From Scolanthus callimorphus (Eukaryota > Cnidaria > Anthozoa > Actiniaria > Edwardsiidae): a stretch of 64,000 nt of DNA. Where the stretch lies: the NCBI GenBank assembly GCA_033964015.1, contig CM066917.1, positions 30,579,951-30,643,950 of the forward strand, given 5' to 3'. The notes beneath the pieces were generated by a model. That model worked only from the letters and a program-made list of their open reading frames with translations. It ran no database searches and was not told where the DNA came from. The position numbers and the translations under genes were made by a program. How positions within the stretch are numbered: position 1 is the stretch's first letter; each line of letters opens with the position of its first letter. This document shows, piece after piece, positions 12,231 through 25,601 of this stretch.

Positions 12231-13041
12231 GACAAACTTCATTTTAATTGAATTTTGAAATTCTCTTTTATTCTTGCAATTACCTGATAGCACTAGTCGC
12301 GTGACTAGTTTCGGGGTGATTATATTTTCCGAAGTGGTTCACACACATTGTCACTGTTCATAAGGGCAGCATACGCAAAAATGATCACATTTTATACAGA
12401 AATACTTTATTTATAATAAAGTTTACAATTTGTACGTAAGAGTTCATTTGTTTTGTTTTGAAAGGGGTTAGTTCATCGTCACACGATGTTGTGTGACCAA
12501 AACAACAGACAAAATAAACCTATCAAAAATAAAATAATAATAGAATATGCTGTGTAAATATAGAATCGAAAAGTAGAAACCGAAGCGCTGGATCTTTCGC
12601 GACCATAGATAAATGTGATTGGCTGGCTGCAAATTAGAATATATTGGCTGGAGTAGTTCTCATATCCGAACGTCCTTCAACACTTTCGGTTCGCTCCGCA
12701 TGGAGTACACCCCAGATCTGTGGTTTCAGATCGCGTTGTCACTCAACAACTTAGCATAACAGTACAGCCCACTCCAAAATGGCGAGTGCTCGAGTTTGGG
12801 AAAATACGTAATGCTATTCCCCTGATAATTCTGTTGGAAATTCTACAGGATTTGCTCCAACATCTACCGGGATTTGTTTACTTAAGAATATGTTTACAAG
12901 CACAGACAAATGGTTGGTTGTTCCGAGCAGAAGAGAAATGTTTTGAGCTCAATTTGCTCCAATAATCGGTGAAAGCTCAGAAAGCTTGCACTTATTCTAA
13001 GTAGAGACCGCGTGAGAACGATATATCGATATTACTTCAAA
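12231..13041. other. RMDN 3' UTR and prominin upstream region
   Basis: Includes the RMDN poly(A) signal. No TATA box or other clear promoter element was recognised before the prominin start, and I see no further exon. Confidence 0.5.
12415..12420 (+). terminator. poly(A) signal of RMDN gene
   Basis: AATAAA about 185 bp downstream of the RMDN stop codon. Confidence 0.6.
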
Positions 13042-16000
13042 ATGTGGTTGCATAGAACTTCTCTGGTGGTTTTGCCGGCGCCTTGTATTCTTGTTTGGTT
13101 GTGTTTTGTTTTCAATGGAGTTGCAGCTGCAAAAGAAATGAGGGGAAAGCTAGTGAATATCCAAATTTGCCAGCAGGGGCAACTTATAAACTGTCTACCG
13201 AGAAAACCACGGCTCAAACAGGTCTCAATGAAATTGCCACTCGAATAGCGACGGGAATTAAAAGTCACCCTCCATACGGTAGGTAAAATTGTTAAAAAGA
13301 AAAAGCAATTATAGATCGTGCGTTATTTGCATAAAATAGTGTTTGTTTTGAAGTTTTACTGTAACTACAATACAACGCGCGAACCGTATTCAAATAAATG
13401 GTTATCAATTTTGAGATAAAAATAATGATTTTTTATATTGTTTTAAAATCAATACATTATCACATTATAGAATATACTTTGTTTGAAGCATCAATTATGA
13501 GTCAAAGTATAACAATACGTAACATGCTCGACCCTATTTTAGTGGGAGTGAAAAACACACAGCAAAAAGGTCAAGGCACTCCAGGATAACTGGATTATCA
13601 AGATTTGTTTATTGTTTGACTATTTTTGCGGGCAAAAGGGAACTCCACGAGATAGATGGATGTGCCCTGTCTGTCCTGTACTCCACGAGAGAGAGCTGAA
13701 GTCACGCTGCACAGATTGTGTGACATAAGACCCAGTGGAGACTGTATGACTAAATATAGCTACAGGCAAGACAATGTAACCAGAAAGTGTGCATGCCAGG
13801 ATTGAATCCAAACCAAGCTTAAACTTGTTTTAAGTTTACAATAGGGGGTAGTTGTGAATAGACAAATGCATGTGAAACAATGATTGAATGAACAATTGTC
13901 TCTTTTCTGTTCATCTGAGTTCAGTTGACCTTTTGAAACTGTTTTGTTCTAATTATTTTCTTTAGAAATAATCAATCAATACATCAAGAAAAGAACAGTA
14001 TCCCAGTCTCAGGTTTGTCAGTTACAACTATGCAGAGCTAAATTAGGAATGATCTTAGAGGCACATAATAAAGTTCCCATGGTAACCATGATATAGTCTC
14101 TCCATTATGGATCAATATGTGTATGCATATCCTCAACATCCATAATGTGATTATGCCAGCTCAAAAATACAGAGTAACAGACATAATATATGTTATTTAC
14201 CGGCTGGGAGATCCGGATCGTGAATACCGTGACCGAGGTCTTGAAAATACTGACCGAGACCGGAGGTCGAGGTCAGTATTTTCAAGACCGAGGTCACGGT
14301 ATTTGACGATCTGGACCGACCCCAAGCCGGTAAATAATATATTTATTTTTTTTTGCTTTCACTGAAACAGCATAAAACTACACAGAAATTAGAGCGCGCG
14401 CGATTCATCCGGACCGGGGTCCGGATCGTAGGATTCTGGACCGCTCGCGAGCCAATCAGAGCGCGCGATTTCATGGATACAGACCGCTGAAAAAATAAAA
14501 AATCAGAAGCTAGAAAATTTGAAGTGAGGGGGCTTATAATAAAGGAATGTATAACAAAAGTGGGGAATGAAACCTAGAAATTTCTCGAAAAGTTTGTCCT
14601 TTTTATTAAAAATCTGTACGATTGTTAAGGTTGCGCCTACCAAGTAACGCAATATCGGTAACAGTACAGTAACGCAAGAACGCACTAGAAAGAAACACAA
14701 GTAACGACTGGGTACCTTTGCGCGCCTACCAAGTAACGCAATATCGGTAACATTCCAGTAACGCAAAAACGCACTAGGGAGAACACAAGTTACGACTGGG
14801 TACCTTTGCGCGCCTACCAAGTAACGCAATATCGGCAACAGTACAGTAACGCAAAAACGCACTAGAAAGATACACAAGTAACGACTGGGTACCTTTGCGC
14901 GCCTACCAAGTAACGCAATACAGGCAACAGTACAGTAACGCAAAATCGCACTAGAAAGAAACACAAGTAACGACTGGGTACCTTTTGCGCGTCTGCCAAG
15001 TAACGCAATATCGGTAACAGTACAGTAATGCAAAGCGCACTAGAAATAACAGAAGTAACGACTGGGTACCTTTTGCGCGCCTGCCAAGTAACGCAATATC
15101 GGTAACAGTACAATAACGCTAAATCGCACTGGGGAGAAACACACGAATTAACGACTAGGTACCTTTGCGCTCTTGCCAAGTAACGCAATATCGGCAACAT
15201 TTCATTAACGCAAAACTTTTGAACGCACTAGAAAGAAACGACTACCTCACCACGTGGTCCCAGCACGCATGAAATTTCGGTCCGGCTAAGGCAAAATTTA
15301 GTATGGCAAAGCCATTTTACACAGCACAAATATACCCGAGCCGTGCCATTAAATTTGGTACCCGTACCACATTTTATTACCCTGGATACCAGAGGCTCGA
15401 AGCTTGTTTACTGACACGCTAAGGCAAGACGCCGCGATAATAAAATATGCGTTTTGTAACCGAGTGAAGCTTGGAGACTCTGGTACCCAGGGTAACTTTT
15501 TATCCGAGCCTTGCCCAAAAATCCCTGTCGAGTAAATAGGGCTTAAGTCATCTTTGTCACCGATTCTATATACTCTCCTTCTTGTTCAGATTCTGGATTA
15601 TGAGACACCCCTGATAGTCCTTGCCGCCATTTCCTTGGCATTCGCTGTACTTGTTCCCCTGGTTGGACTCCTTGTCTGCTGTTGTCGTCTCGCGGGGCAT
15701 TGTGGAGGGGATCTTGATGATAGAAAGATTGACATCCGACCAACGAAAAGAGAAAACGCTACGCATTGGCCATTGTAGTATCTTCAATCATCCTTATGTA
15801 TGTAGTACTTTTATTTATATGTGATTCCAGAAATTATCCATACCCCTCCCACGGAATGGGAGATTTAATCCACCACCCCTCTGGAATTTCCAATAAAAAT
15901 ACAGTAACTGTATTAGTACTAAAGGAAAATTGAGCCCCCACCACTCTCAAATTCTCATTTCCTTGGGCCCTTGGGGGAGAGTATATGTTTTTCTGGTATC

Positions 16001-19000
16001 GCACATTTGCGCTAAGCGTGGTCAGAAACTTATTTTTTTTTCCGTTGTTCGAGGCGAGAGAGAAAGAAAGCATGCTCTCAAAATGTGGCGATTTGATTGG
16101 GGGAGGCATGCATGGAGGCATGCATCGTTTGGTATTCATCTCCGTCGCGAAGATACCAGTCAAGTGCCGCGACGGAAGCCAGCCGACTGCACAAGGCAAA
16201 ACAGGGAAGACCTCTGGTTGGTCCAGATCGTTTGACTGGCAGAATAGAACTACCTAAAAGGAAATTGACGTGTTGCAAGCGCGAGTTACGTGCAACGGAT
16301 TTAGCTATGAAAAGTGGCTGGCTAAAGCGACGCCAGTCTGCCCCTCCCAGGCAACATAACTTCTCAGGATCTACAATCAAATGCAAAATGTTGGAACAAT
16401 GCGGAGAGAACACGCTCTCCCTGCCCTCCCTTCAATGTTGTCCAAAATTATGTCCAGTTTTATTTCTCGCTCAACATTGGGAGGGGAAGGAAGGACTAGG
16501 TGTTCCAACAACTTTAAAAGAGCCTGTGTCAGCTGCCATTTGACAGCATAGCAACATACGGAGAAAGCATTCATTTCCATCTGCTGATTTAGAGAATATA
16601 GAGCATGTTCTCGATTGAATTTGGTAAATCAAATCTGAAACTTTGTTTTTAGATGCTGATTTAGAGATTTCTACATGTAACTCGTCTTCTAATATCGAAC
16701 GAAAACAATAACAAAGGAGTGCCTGACACGGGCTTTTACAGCAATTGGTTGTAGATTTGAGGTGCTGTAGCGAAATATTAAAACAAAAGTTCAAAATGCC
16801 CAGTCTATAATTTCGTTCCGCGTTCCTTCCCTTCGCAGTACCGGTAGTGGTATCATATTTGCGTCTGGTATCCGCATGAGAAGTAGCGTACCAGAAACGA
16901 GAACAACCGTTAGCAACGTCTTTGATGATGTTATGACTTATAAAAATAACACATTCAAGGTAAATACAAGATATCTCGTCCTATCTCGCCTTATCTTGCA
17001 ACTCCTAATTGGCACACTGTTTCCATATCTCCCTTTATCTCGCATTATTTCGGAAGTACAAATCATGACTTCTAAATTGTTTTAACAATTAAAATTCAGA
17101 TTGTCCATTTTTCCACTTATCTGGCCTTTCAATTGGACCATTTTCCGGGTGGGTCGGTACGTAGTTGCTTAAACCTCTTCTCGTGGTTGGACAATAAAAC
17201 AATACTCAACACCTCAACATAAAGAACGAGGATAATAGAGACAAAAAGAACTCCTTTGTACAACGAAGATAATAGAGACAAAAGCAACTACGGCATTTTC
17301 CCCTTATCTCGCCTTTCGATTGGACCATTTCCCCCTTATCTCGCCTTTCAATTGGACCATTTCCCCCTTATCTTCCCTTATCTCGCCTTTCAATTGGACC
17401 ATTTCCCCCGCTTATCTCGCCTTTCAATTGGACCCTTTTTCCCTTATCTCGCCTTTCAATTCGACCATTTTTCCCTTATCTCGCTTTATCTCGCATAAAC
17501 TCGCGGCGAGATAAGGCCCCAGAGTATAGGCCTTTATAGCAGCTTGTTTTGTCTCAATCCTCTATAATGCATTAATATAGGTATTTTTTTCTATCACAGG
17601 AGGTTAACTTCATGTTAGGAGTGGAAGGGCTACAATTCTTAGGGATCTGATCAACGAAGTTGCTGGTGAGTGGCTAGAAGCCAGTTTCTAGTTTGTTTGG
17701 TGGATTGAAAGATTTGTGTCAAAAGCCAAGGGCAAGGGAACACCCTGTCACCCTTATATAAGATCTGAACACGTATTTGTACATGTTGGTCAGCGGTCTG
17801 TTGGTCAGCGGTAGGGACCGCAGGCTGTAGCATTCGGGCCGCCATGTTGGATTGAGCAATAAAGAATCCGTTGTCTTATTCGCTAGTCCTGCCCGCTAGA
17901 CTTACACATGCCAAGTGACCGAAATTGTCCCATAAGTGTGCATGTGGGATATTCAGTATGCGCAGCAAACCTAACAGCACGGAGAACCCATCCATGGGAA
18001 AGATTTATTCCCCAAGGCACATACATGGAAGTGTTCGGAATTCACGTGTATAGCCATGTGATTCCGAACACTTCCCATTCTTCTACCATGGGAAATTAAA
18101 CTTTTCCCATGGATGGGTTTCTGCAGAAAATCCCTGTGTAGCTCATTCGCCTTTTTGAATCAGTATTGTTTGAGCATCATTATAACATTTGTTTGTACAC
18201 AGTCCAATTATGGTGCTCATTTTTTTTTTTACTTTCTTGTACAGATTTAGCAGGCCACATAGCTACGCCGGTTATTACCGAAGGAGCGGTATTTGTCAAT
18301 GACTTGGTGAAAGCCATTTCTAAAATTGGAACAGGTAAGTATAGAAAGCTCTAACACCAACAACAGGTACCCCAAGAGTACACAAGTCTAAGTGCATGGC
18401 AAACGTGTATGGCAAAAGAGTGCAATGGTTGTAATTCCAAGTTATTTTTCCTGCTGCCATAGATAAGTTGCAGAGTTTCAAACTTTTATTTACATTCTCG
18501 ACATACATAAGCATAAGAGAGTGTATCATATTTGCACATCATCAATGAGGATTCCACAGCGTAGCTTGATTTTTCTTACGCACTCACGCACGCACTCACG
18601 CACGCGCGCCAATGATAGCAATAGTCCACGGTGCCCTTTTTAATGGCGCACTGTAGACTAAAAAGTATCATTGTTGTTTTGCTGTTGTTGTACGGTTGTC
18701 GTTGTTGTTGTTCAGCAGGCAAAGCGGGTATATTGTTTTTTTATAAATTAGCTAAGATAGTACGCGCGCTCTGATTGGTTGAGAGCTGTGCATCCTCACA
18801 TTATAAACGCACGGCGATGCAAAATTATAATGGATAAGTGGCTTTTGCGCTTCGATTACCAATTATTGGTAATCCAAGACCTTGGTTATTTGACATGCGC
18901 AAGGTGGTTCTGGGTTAGGTTCCTTGTTCTGGGTTAGGCTCTGGGTTAGGCTCTCGTCTCTCATTTTGTCATGAAAGTCATACCATTTACTATAACCACT

Positions 19001-21479
19001 GGGAGCTCCGCTGTTAGGCAGTTCATAAATCTATATATTATGTTTGCTTGTTTCAGCCATGGATACATCATTATTTTGATGGAAAAAGTAGAAACTACAA
19101 TAATTCACTTGTTGCCACTGGCAACAAGATCAAGTCAGATCTCTCCAAATCCAACAAGACCTCACCGCTGCCCAGAGTGATTGCAACACGCAGGCTCCTC
19201 CCGGTAGTGCGGTTTGTGACGTCATCCCCGGTGGAGACGAGCTGGAGCCGGTGGCTAACTTCACTAAAGTCCCTGACATCAATAGCACGGCAGCAAGTGT
19301 CAAGGATGTTGTCAAGCTCAACCTTAAACACGAAGCTGCGAAGGTAAATCATGTCAAGAACTTTCGCCAAAAACTGTCGATTTTAATTTCCGACGTTGCA
19401 GAACTTCCTTTATTTGGAAGTTCTGTAAGTACTTTTTCCTCAATATGAGTCATATCTTAGCGACAAAAGCAGGAAAATACCCAGAATTTGCAGATACTCG
19501 AGAAACACCGTACTCTTGGTCACCATTTTGTTCTCGGCTGAAGGGCCTGAGACGAGAACCACAGACAGCCCGCCCCAATCTCGTTCCCAGAGCCTCTCGG
19601 TCATGCTGACAAAACTCAAGCGGAGGAGGCGGTCTGGTAAGGAGATTGAGCCCGCCCATATTCGCATATGACGCACCTATCCATGAATGCAAAACTAATC
19701 TAGTTTGTTCATTTTGTTTACTAGGGAAATGAGACATTCCATAACATTCCAGGGAAATCAAGAATTTGGTGTCAAATCTAACAGAAAGTGGGTATAAATA
19801 ATTTTGTGTTTTTCTGACATGTGTAGTTGTCACATGATTAAATATAATGACAGACAGACAGACTTTATTTATACACGGACAAAACACTCAGTATACATGT
19901 AATTATATATATAAAAAAAACATATAAACTACTACTGGTTTACAGGTTTGCCGTGTGTGAAACTGGTTTAGAAATCACAGTTTTTCCAAACCATTCTTGA
20001 ATTGACGTAAGGTGGTTGTCGAACGTAATTCACTTGGAAGATTGTTCCAAAGTAACGCCCTACTGTAGCCAAAGGATCTCTTCATATAATTTGTCCGCGG
20101 CCTCGGTAAAGCTAGCTTATTATTACTATTTCTAAAAATGTACAACAAATAGAAGCATAGAAATATGAAGAGAACAAGAAAATACAGTGCGTACAATCAC
20201 AATGTTAAATTACCAGATCAACAAGTCAACTAGCCTGCTCGCTGGCGTTGGAGAGTAGTTTTTAGGTCGAGAAACGCGAGTTTGCTTTCTCGTGGCCGCC
20301 ATCTTGGGTCCCTTTTTGTCACAAATCCAAGATGGCGGCCAAGCGAAAGCAAACTTTTCTCGACCTAAAAACTACTCTCCAACACCTGCGAGCAGGCTAC
20401 TAGTCAACTTTTCACATGCTCGACAAACAAATACTACTCCCTTATCAAAGAAATGCTTTTTATTCGCCAACGCAAGCCATCACTAAATATGCAAACGGAA
20501 TCCGTGCACGCGAATTGTGCAGTGGGTGTTGGGGATTTTTACTTTGTGAGCAAGCTCTTGCACTATAGGGCATACGGTCAGTTGAGCTAACGGACTAACT
20601 ACTTCCCGTCCAGGTTTCAAGAATTTCACCATAAACGTGGACCAAATCAAACAGGATGTCATGAGCCATTAGAGGATCAGGTGGACGAGGTATGCGCATG
20701 CGCGTATCAAAAGGTCGGGTGGTTTCACATTCTCTTACCCAGAGCTCCCCGCTCGTCTCCTCGCGGGGGAGGCTCTGGTGACAGCCACGCGACCTCTCGC
20801 ATGCGCGAGATTTGATACAGAGCCGTTGAGAGAAAGATCTTTCTGCGCATGCACCAACGTTCAAAACCAGCCAATTAGCAAAGGTCCTTAAATGGATGTC
20901 ACCAGAGCCTTCCCTGCGAACAGACGAGCCGGGGAGCTCTGGGTACGATAATGGTGGTTTCACTGAAGCAAAAAGACTGCACTAACACACAATACGTTAA
21001 GCATACAATAATGCCAGAATAAAACGTGGGGAAACTAGTCTAGCAGTCCCTAGAAAAAAGCTAATTATCATTGGATTTCAGGCCCAATGAGTGCATTCTT
21101 TCTGGACGAAGAAAAGCATTGATTTTATGATTTTCCTGGTTGCTTCTCCCGCCCCATCGAATACCCCTCGACGGATGCGTTTACATTCGCGTGTTTCCGT
21201 TCACATAGCTCAGGAAGGCTCAGAGATGCATGGTTAATCGCGCTCTTTTGTAATTCCTTAGATCCTTCAGGAAATGTGTTGTCTTATAAGAAGAGGATCG
21301 ACAAATATTTACAGCCCGATGGTATTGTGCACCAGTACGATAGTTACAGGTGAACTAGAATTTGAAGGAGTTTGTTGAGGAGGAGCGCATTACGAGGAGT
21401 CTTCATATTTATCTCCCTCGCTGCATCCTTGCAAAAAATTGTTAGCTTGTTAGTCTAGGCGGTAGATGAATTTATCACC

Positions 21480-21513
<34 letters not shown>

Positions 21514-24500
21514 GTTTTACGCGTATCCAAAATGGCGGCCACGATCGCGCAACTCCGGTGTTTTCTCTGATAAAAACACCACAGTCTACCACCTGCAAGC
21601 ATGCTCGCAAATTTAATACTAAAAATAGAATTTATTCACCTTTGAATTTTTTGTTTCCGTTGAGAAGCCAGCCTCGTTTAATCCAATGTTATGTATCAGT
21701 TGCAATTGTAATGCACAAACAACGGCATACTGTCAAGATCTCGTTGCAATGTGTCGTTTTCTAAAATTTTCTTATATGGAAGTTTCTATTTACAATATTT
21801 GGATTTCCCATATCAAGACAATTTCGCCAAACTGTCGTTTTGTCGACGTTCACAACTTCCTTATTAGGAAATTCCCCCTTACCTTATTTGGTAGGTCTCT
21901 AAGTACTTTTCCTCATATCTTAGCGAAAAAAGCAATTCACCAAAATTTGCAGATACTCGAGAAACATCGATCTCTTTGTCGCCATTGTTTGTACCCCCCG
22001 CCGAGGGGCCTGAGACGCGATTTGAACACCACAGGCAGCTCGCGCCATAAAAACGACAGCACTTTCAGTCTTTCAGTCTTGATATGCGAAGTTTTTCTAG
22101 CTGATTTCTAACCCTAAATTGTCTAAAAGTTCGTCAAAACTTGCAGATTTTCGACAGAAACGCTGTTCGTGTAGGCCGCCATCTTTGTTTTGGCCCCAGG
22201 TGCCCGGAAATACCTACACCATGTACACAGGTAGCCCGCGTCACGCACGGGTTGGCATTGACAATTACGACACATTTAGCTTGACTATTAAGATACAAGT
22301 TAATATCAATGACGCCCACGGTACACCACAGATCCCTGTGGGAAATGCGTTACCCGATTCACAAACCACAGCTCTCTCCTGCACTTGATGTAAAATAATG
22401 AAAATATGATTCTGTCCACAGAAATCTATTGTACATTTTAACTGGAGTAATCGTGTTAGTCAACACGTCCCTTGCTCTTGTTGGGATAACACTGGGAATC
22501 TGTGGCGCTAGTACATTCGATACGCCAAGTACTAGAGGGGATCTGTCTGATGTAGGAGGGAGAATACTTATTGGGTAGGTACAGTATACGGGCGAGCGCG
22601 TGGGCTCCCTGTGTTATGGAATAGGCATGCAGCCAAACATACAACAGTTCCAATAGCACGTTGTGTTGTATTTGTCACAAAAACCAGCTAAACACAGCTA
22701 GGGCGACATGTTCGGCTGCGGGATTCTCGGTAAGGCCCGATTGGATATATAGATGGGCTAATCCAGTCCCTGAACTCTCCTTCGCGGCTCCGTTGTTTCC
22801 TGTGGTCGCCGAAAGGAGAGTCCAGAAACCTTTGTATGCGCATGCGCTAGATCTGACCAAGAGCTAGGGTTTTTTCGTTAGTGCGCATGATCCAATACCG
22901 CTGTCGGAAATTGATTGTTGGCTACATGAATTTTGTTCTTCAAGATAGGACGCCCTTGTGACCGTAACCGCGAAAATTCAACAGACAATCTCCGACAGCG
23001 GTATTTGGATCATGCGCACTAAAAAAACAAGTTCTTGGTCAGATCTAGCGCATGCGCATACAAAAGTTTCTGGGCTCTCCTTTCGGCGACCATCAGGGAT
23101 TGGACGGGCATGAACTCTCATCTCTCGTGCTAGCTCAGCTCTCGGGAAGGATCCGAGGGTCATCTGAGTTCATCGTTGTGAGTTCGTTTTCCCGTCGCGG
23201 CTTCGCTTTGTTGACTGTTCATTTCTCCTCGGCAGGTCCGGAGGCCTCTTTGTTCTATCCGCCTTCCTTGTTAACGTTCTTGCTGGCTTGACATTCTTGG
23301 CGGGCTCCAACACGGCTGTGGTATGCTCTAGTATTCCCAACTACCAACTGCTGCGAGAGGTGAGTGAACAAATGCCACAAAGTACACAAGGAATTTCTGC
23401 AGAAACCCATCACCATGGGAAAATCTGAATTTCCCATGGTAGAAAAATGGGAAGTGCTCGGATTTCGCATGGCTATCCTTTTGAATTCCGAACACTTCCC
23501 ATGCTTGGGAAATTCAGATTTTCCCATGGATGGGTTTCTGCAGAAATCCACTGTGGTAGTATTTTAGTAGTATGTCTCTTACCCTGGAAAAGAAATCCTA
23601 AAATCCAAATCCGTTATGTTATCTCGCAGACAATAGACGATCCTAAGGTCATGGACGGATACCCTCTCTCTTCACTACTCTACAAGGATAGCAAAATAAA
23701 GTTGACCATTTCTGATGTCCTGAAGTAAGTGACTTGACGAACAATAGACGATAGTTATAGAATGCTTTCTCATGGCACAACATGGAATATCCCACTTGTC
23801 ACTTGTGTAATAATATAGAAGTAACTGCAAGTAAAAACATTCGTTTTATGCTACTAAAAAGCATCGTGCCTAGCCAGTATCTCTTTATTGCAGAGAATGT
23901 GACAAAAACATGGCACCATGGACCGTCCTACACATGGATAGGATGTTGAATTTGACAGATGTACTGGATTATAAGGATGTGAGTATTGATAGAGGAAGCC
24001 CATAAATGTGTGAGCCTGCGAGCCGGCTCTCCAGTGGGTTTTTCCGGATATTTGATTTTTTTGGCGTGCGGGATTCCTGTGTCGCGAGAAGAAGACACAG
24101 GAATCCCGCGCGCCAAAAAAAGTCGAATATCCTAAAGAACCCACTGGAGAGCCGGCTCGCAGGCTAATAGCTGGGTGTAACGAGTTACCTGTTTAGCTAG
24201 TTCTACTGGCCAAAACAAAGATGGCGACCTACACGAACAACGTTTCTCTCCAAAATCGGCGGATTTTACTGATGAGTGTCGAAAAAAGTATTTGTATTTG
24301 CGTTTAATCACATGCTCACCGCGTGATATAGACTGTTGCAGCCCCTTCTTCGTCGGTAAACGTACGTCAATCGAGGGAAATGTTTTTTTTACGCGCGACG
24401 CGCTTCGATTTGTTCGAGTTACTCAGGAGAGGGAGAGCGCACCACATGGCTTCCGTGTCTTTCCCTCCCAGTCTCTCTCTCGATTTACGGACGTTCGCCG

Positions 24501-25569
24501 ACGAAGAAGGGACTGCAAGCAGTCTACGCGTGATAGTGTTTTAAGTTGGCTTTACCTGCAAAGAAACTACTCACGTGCTCACCGCGTGATAGTGGTTTGA
24601 AATGTGGACCGACTCTCCCGCGAAATCTAGAAGAGCTTGGCATCTGTGCGAATAATTTTAATCGAATCATTTATTAATTGTAATAATTGTAACCCCCATG
24701 GGACCGGAATGTAGGCGCGGAATATAATATGCATGTTCCGCCTGTTCCCTGATTCCGCCAAGTCATTTAGGTCATGGCATATTTTAGAAAATCCCCAGCC
24801 TTGATGAGGTGTTTGAAGACTTGAACAAGACCGTACAGAACACGTCCGTGATTACAGACAAGGCAAACAAAGGAGTGAAGGACTCGCTAGACGCCGGAGT
24901 ACAGAATATCAGCTTTGCTGACTATACTAATCAGGTTAGTTATAGTAAGACCCAACCTAGTCCCTGGCTTTCTGGGCGGGTTTCCTGTGGTTAGGTTGTG
25001 ACGTCACCGGGAGCTCGAGCGCCCGCGCACATCCAGCGGTTTACCTTCTCACTGCAGGCAAGGAACGCCTGGTTGTTTTCCTGTAACGCGCGTAATTACG
25101 CGATAGATTCAACAAATTAAATTGCTGTACTACAATGTCGCCGAGGGAAAATGGTTGATTCAACGTGCAAATGTTGAGGTAGAAATAAATCGAGAAGAGA
25201 TTTAGCCAGCGTGCAACCACAAGAATTTTATTATTTGCTGAACACAGGCTATTAGAGATACGAGATCAAGAGCTGCATTCTATTATTTCCTTGTAGATGT
25301 TCTCAGCCTTGCTAACTCATATCCACAAATTGACCATGGGTTGTTTTGATTAATTCAACAGACGGTCAAGCCTATTGTGAATGTTTCATTGTCGAGTTAT
25401 GCTGCCAACATCAGCAAGGCCGCTAATACAACGGGAATGCCCCCCGTGAGTACATGCTACAAATCTTTAGTCACCCCATATTTCACCAAGTTTTCAAACA
25501 TTTTCACTAAACTAAGCCCCACCATCTTGTCGTACAATCTTACTAATGAGCCCCCCCCCCCTTCCCCCC

Positions 25570-25601
<32 letters not shown>

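Noticed and set aside
14503..15200. Overlapping minus-strand open frames of 176 and 112 codons
   Set aside because: They are read-through of the 89-bp minisatellite at 14631-15240; the period is not a multiple of three and the translation is only the repeat in shifting frames.
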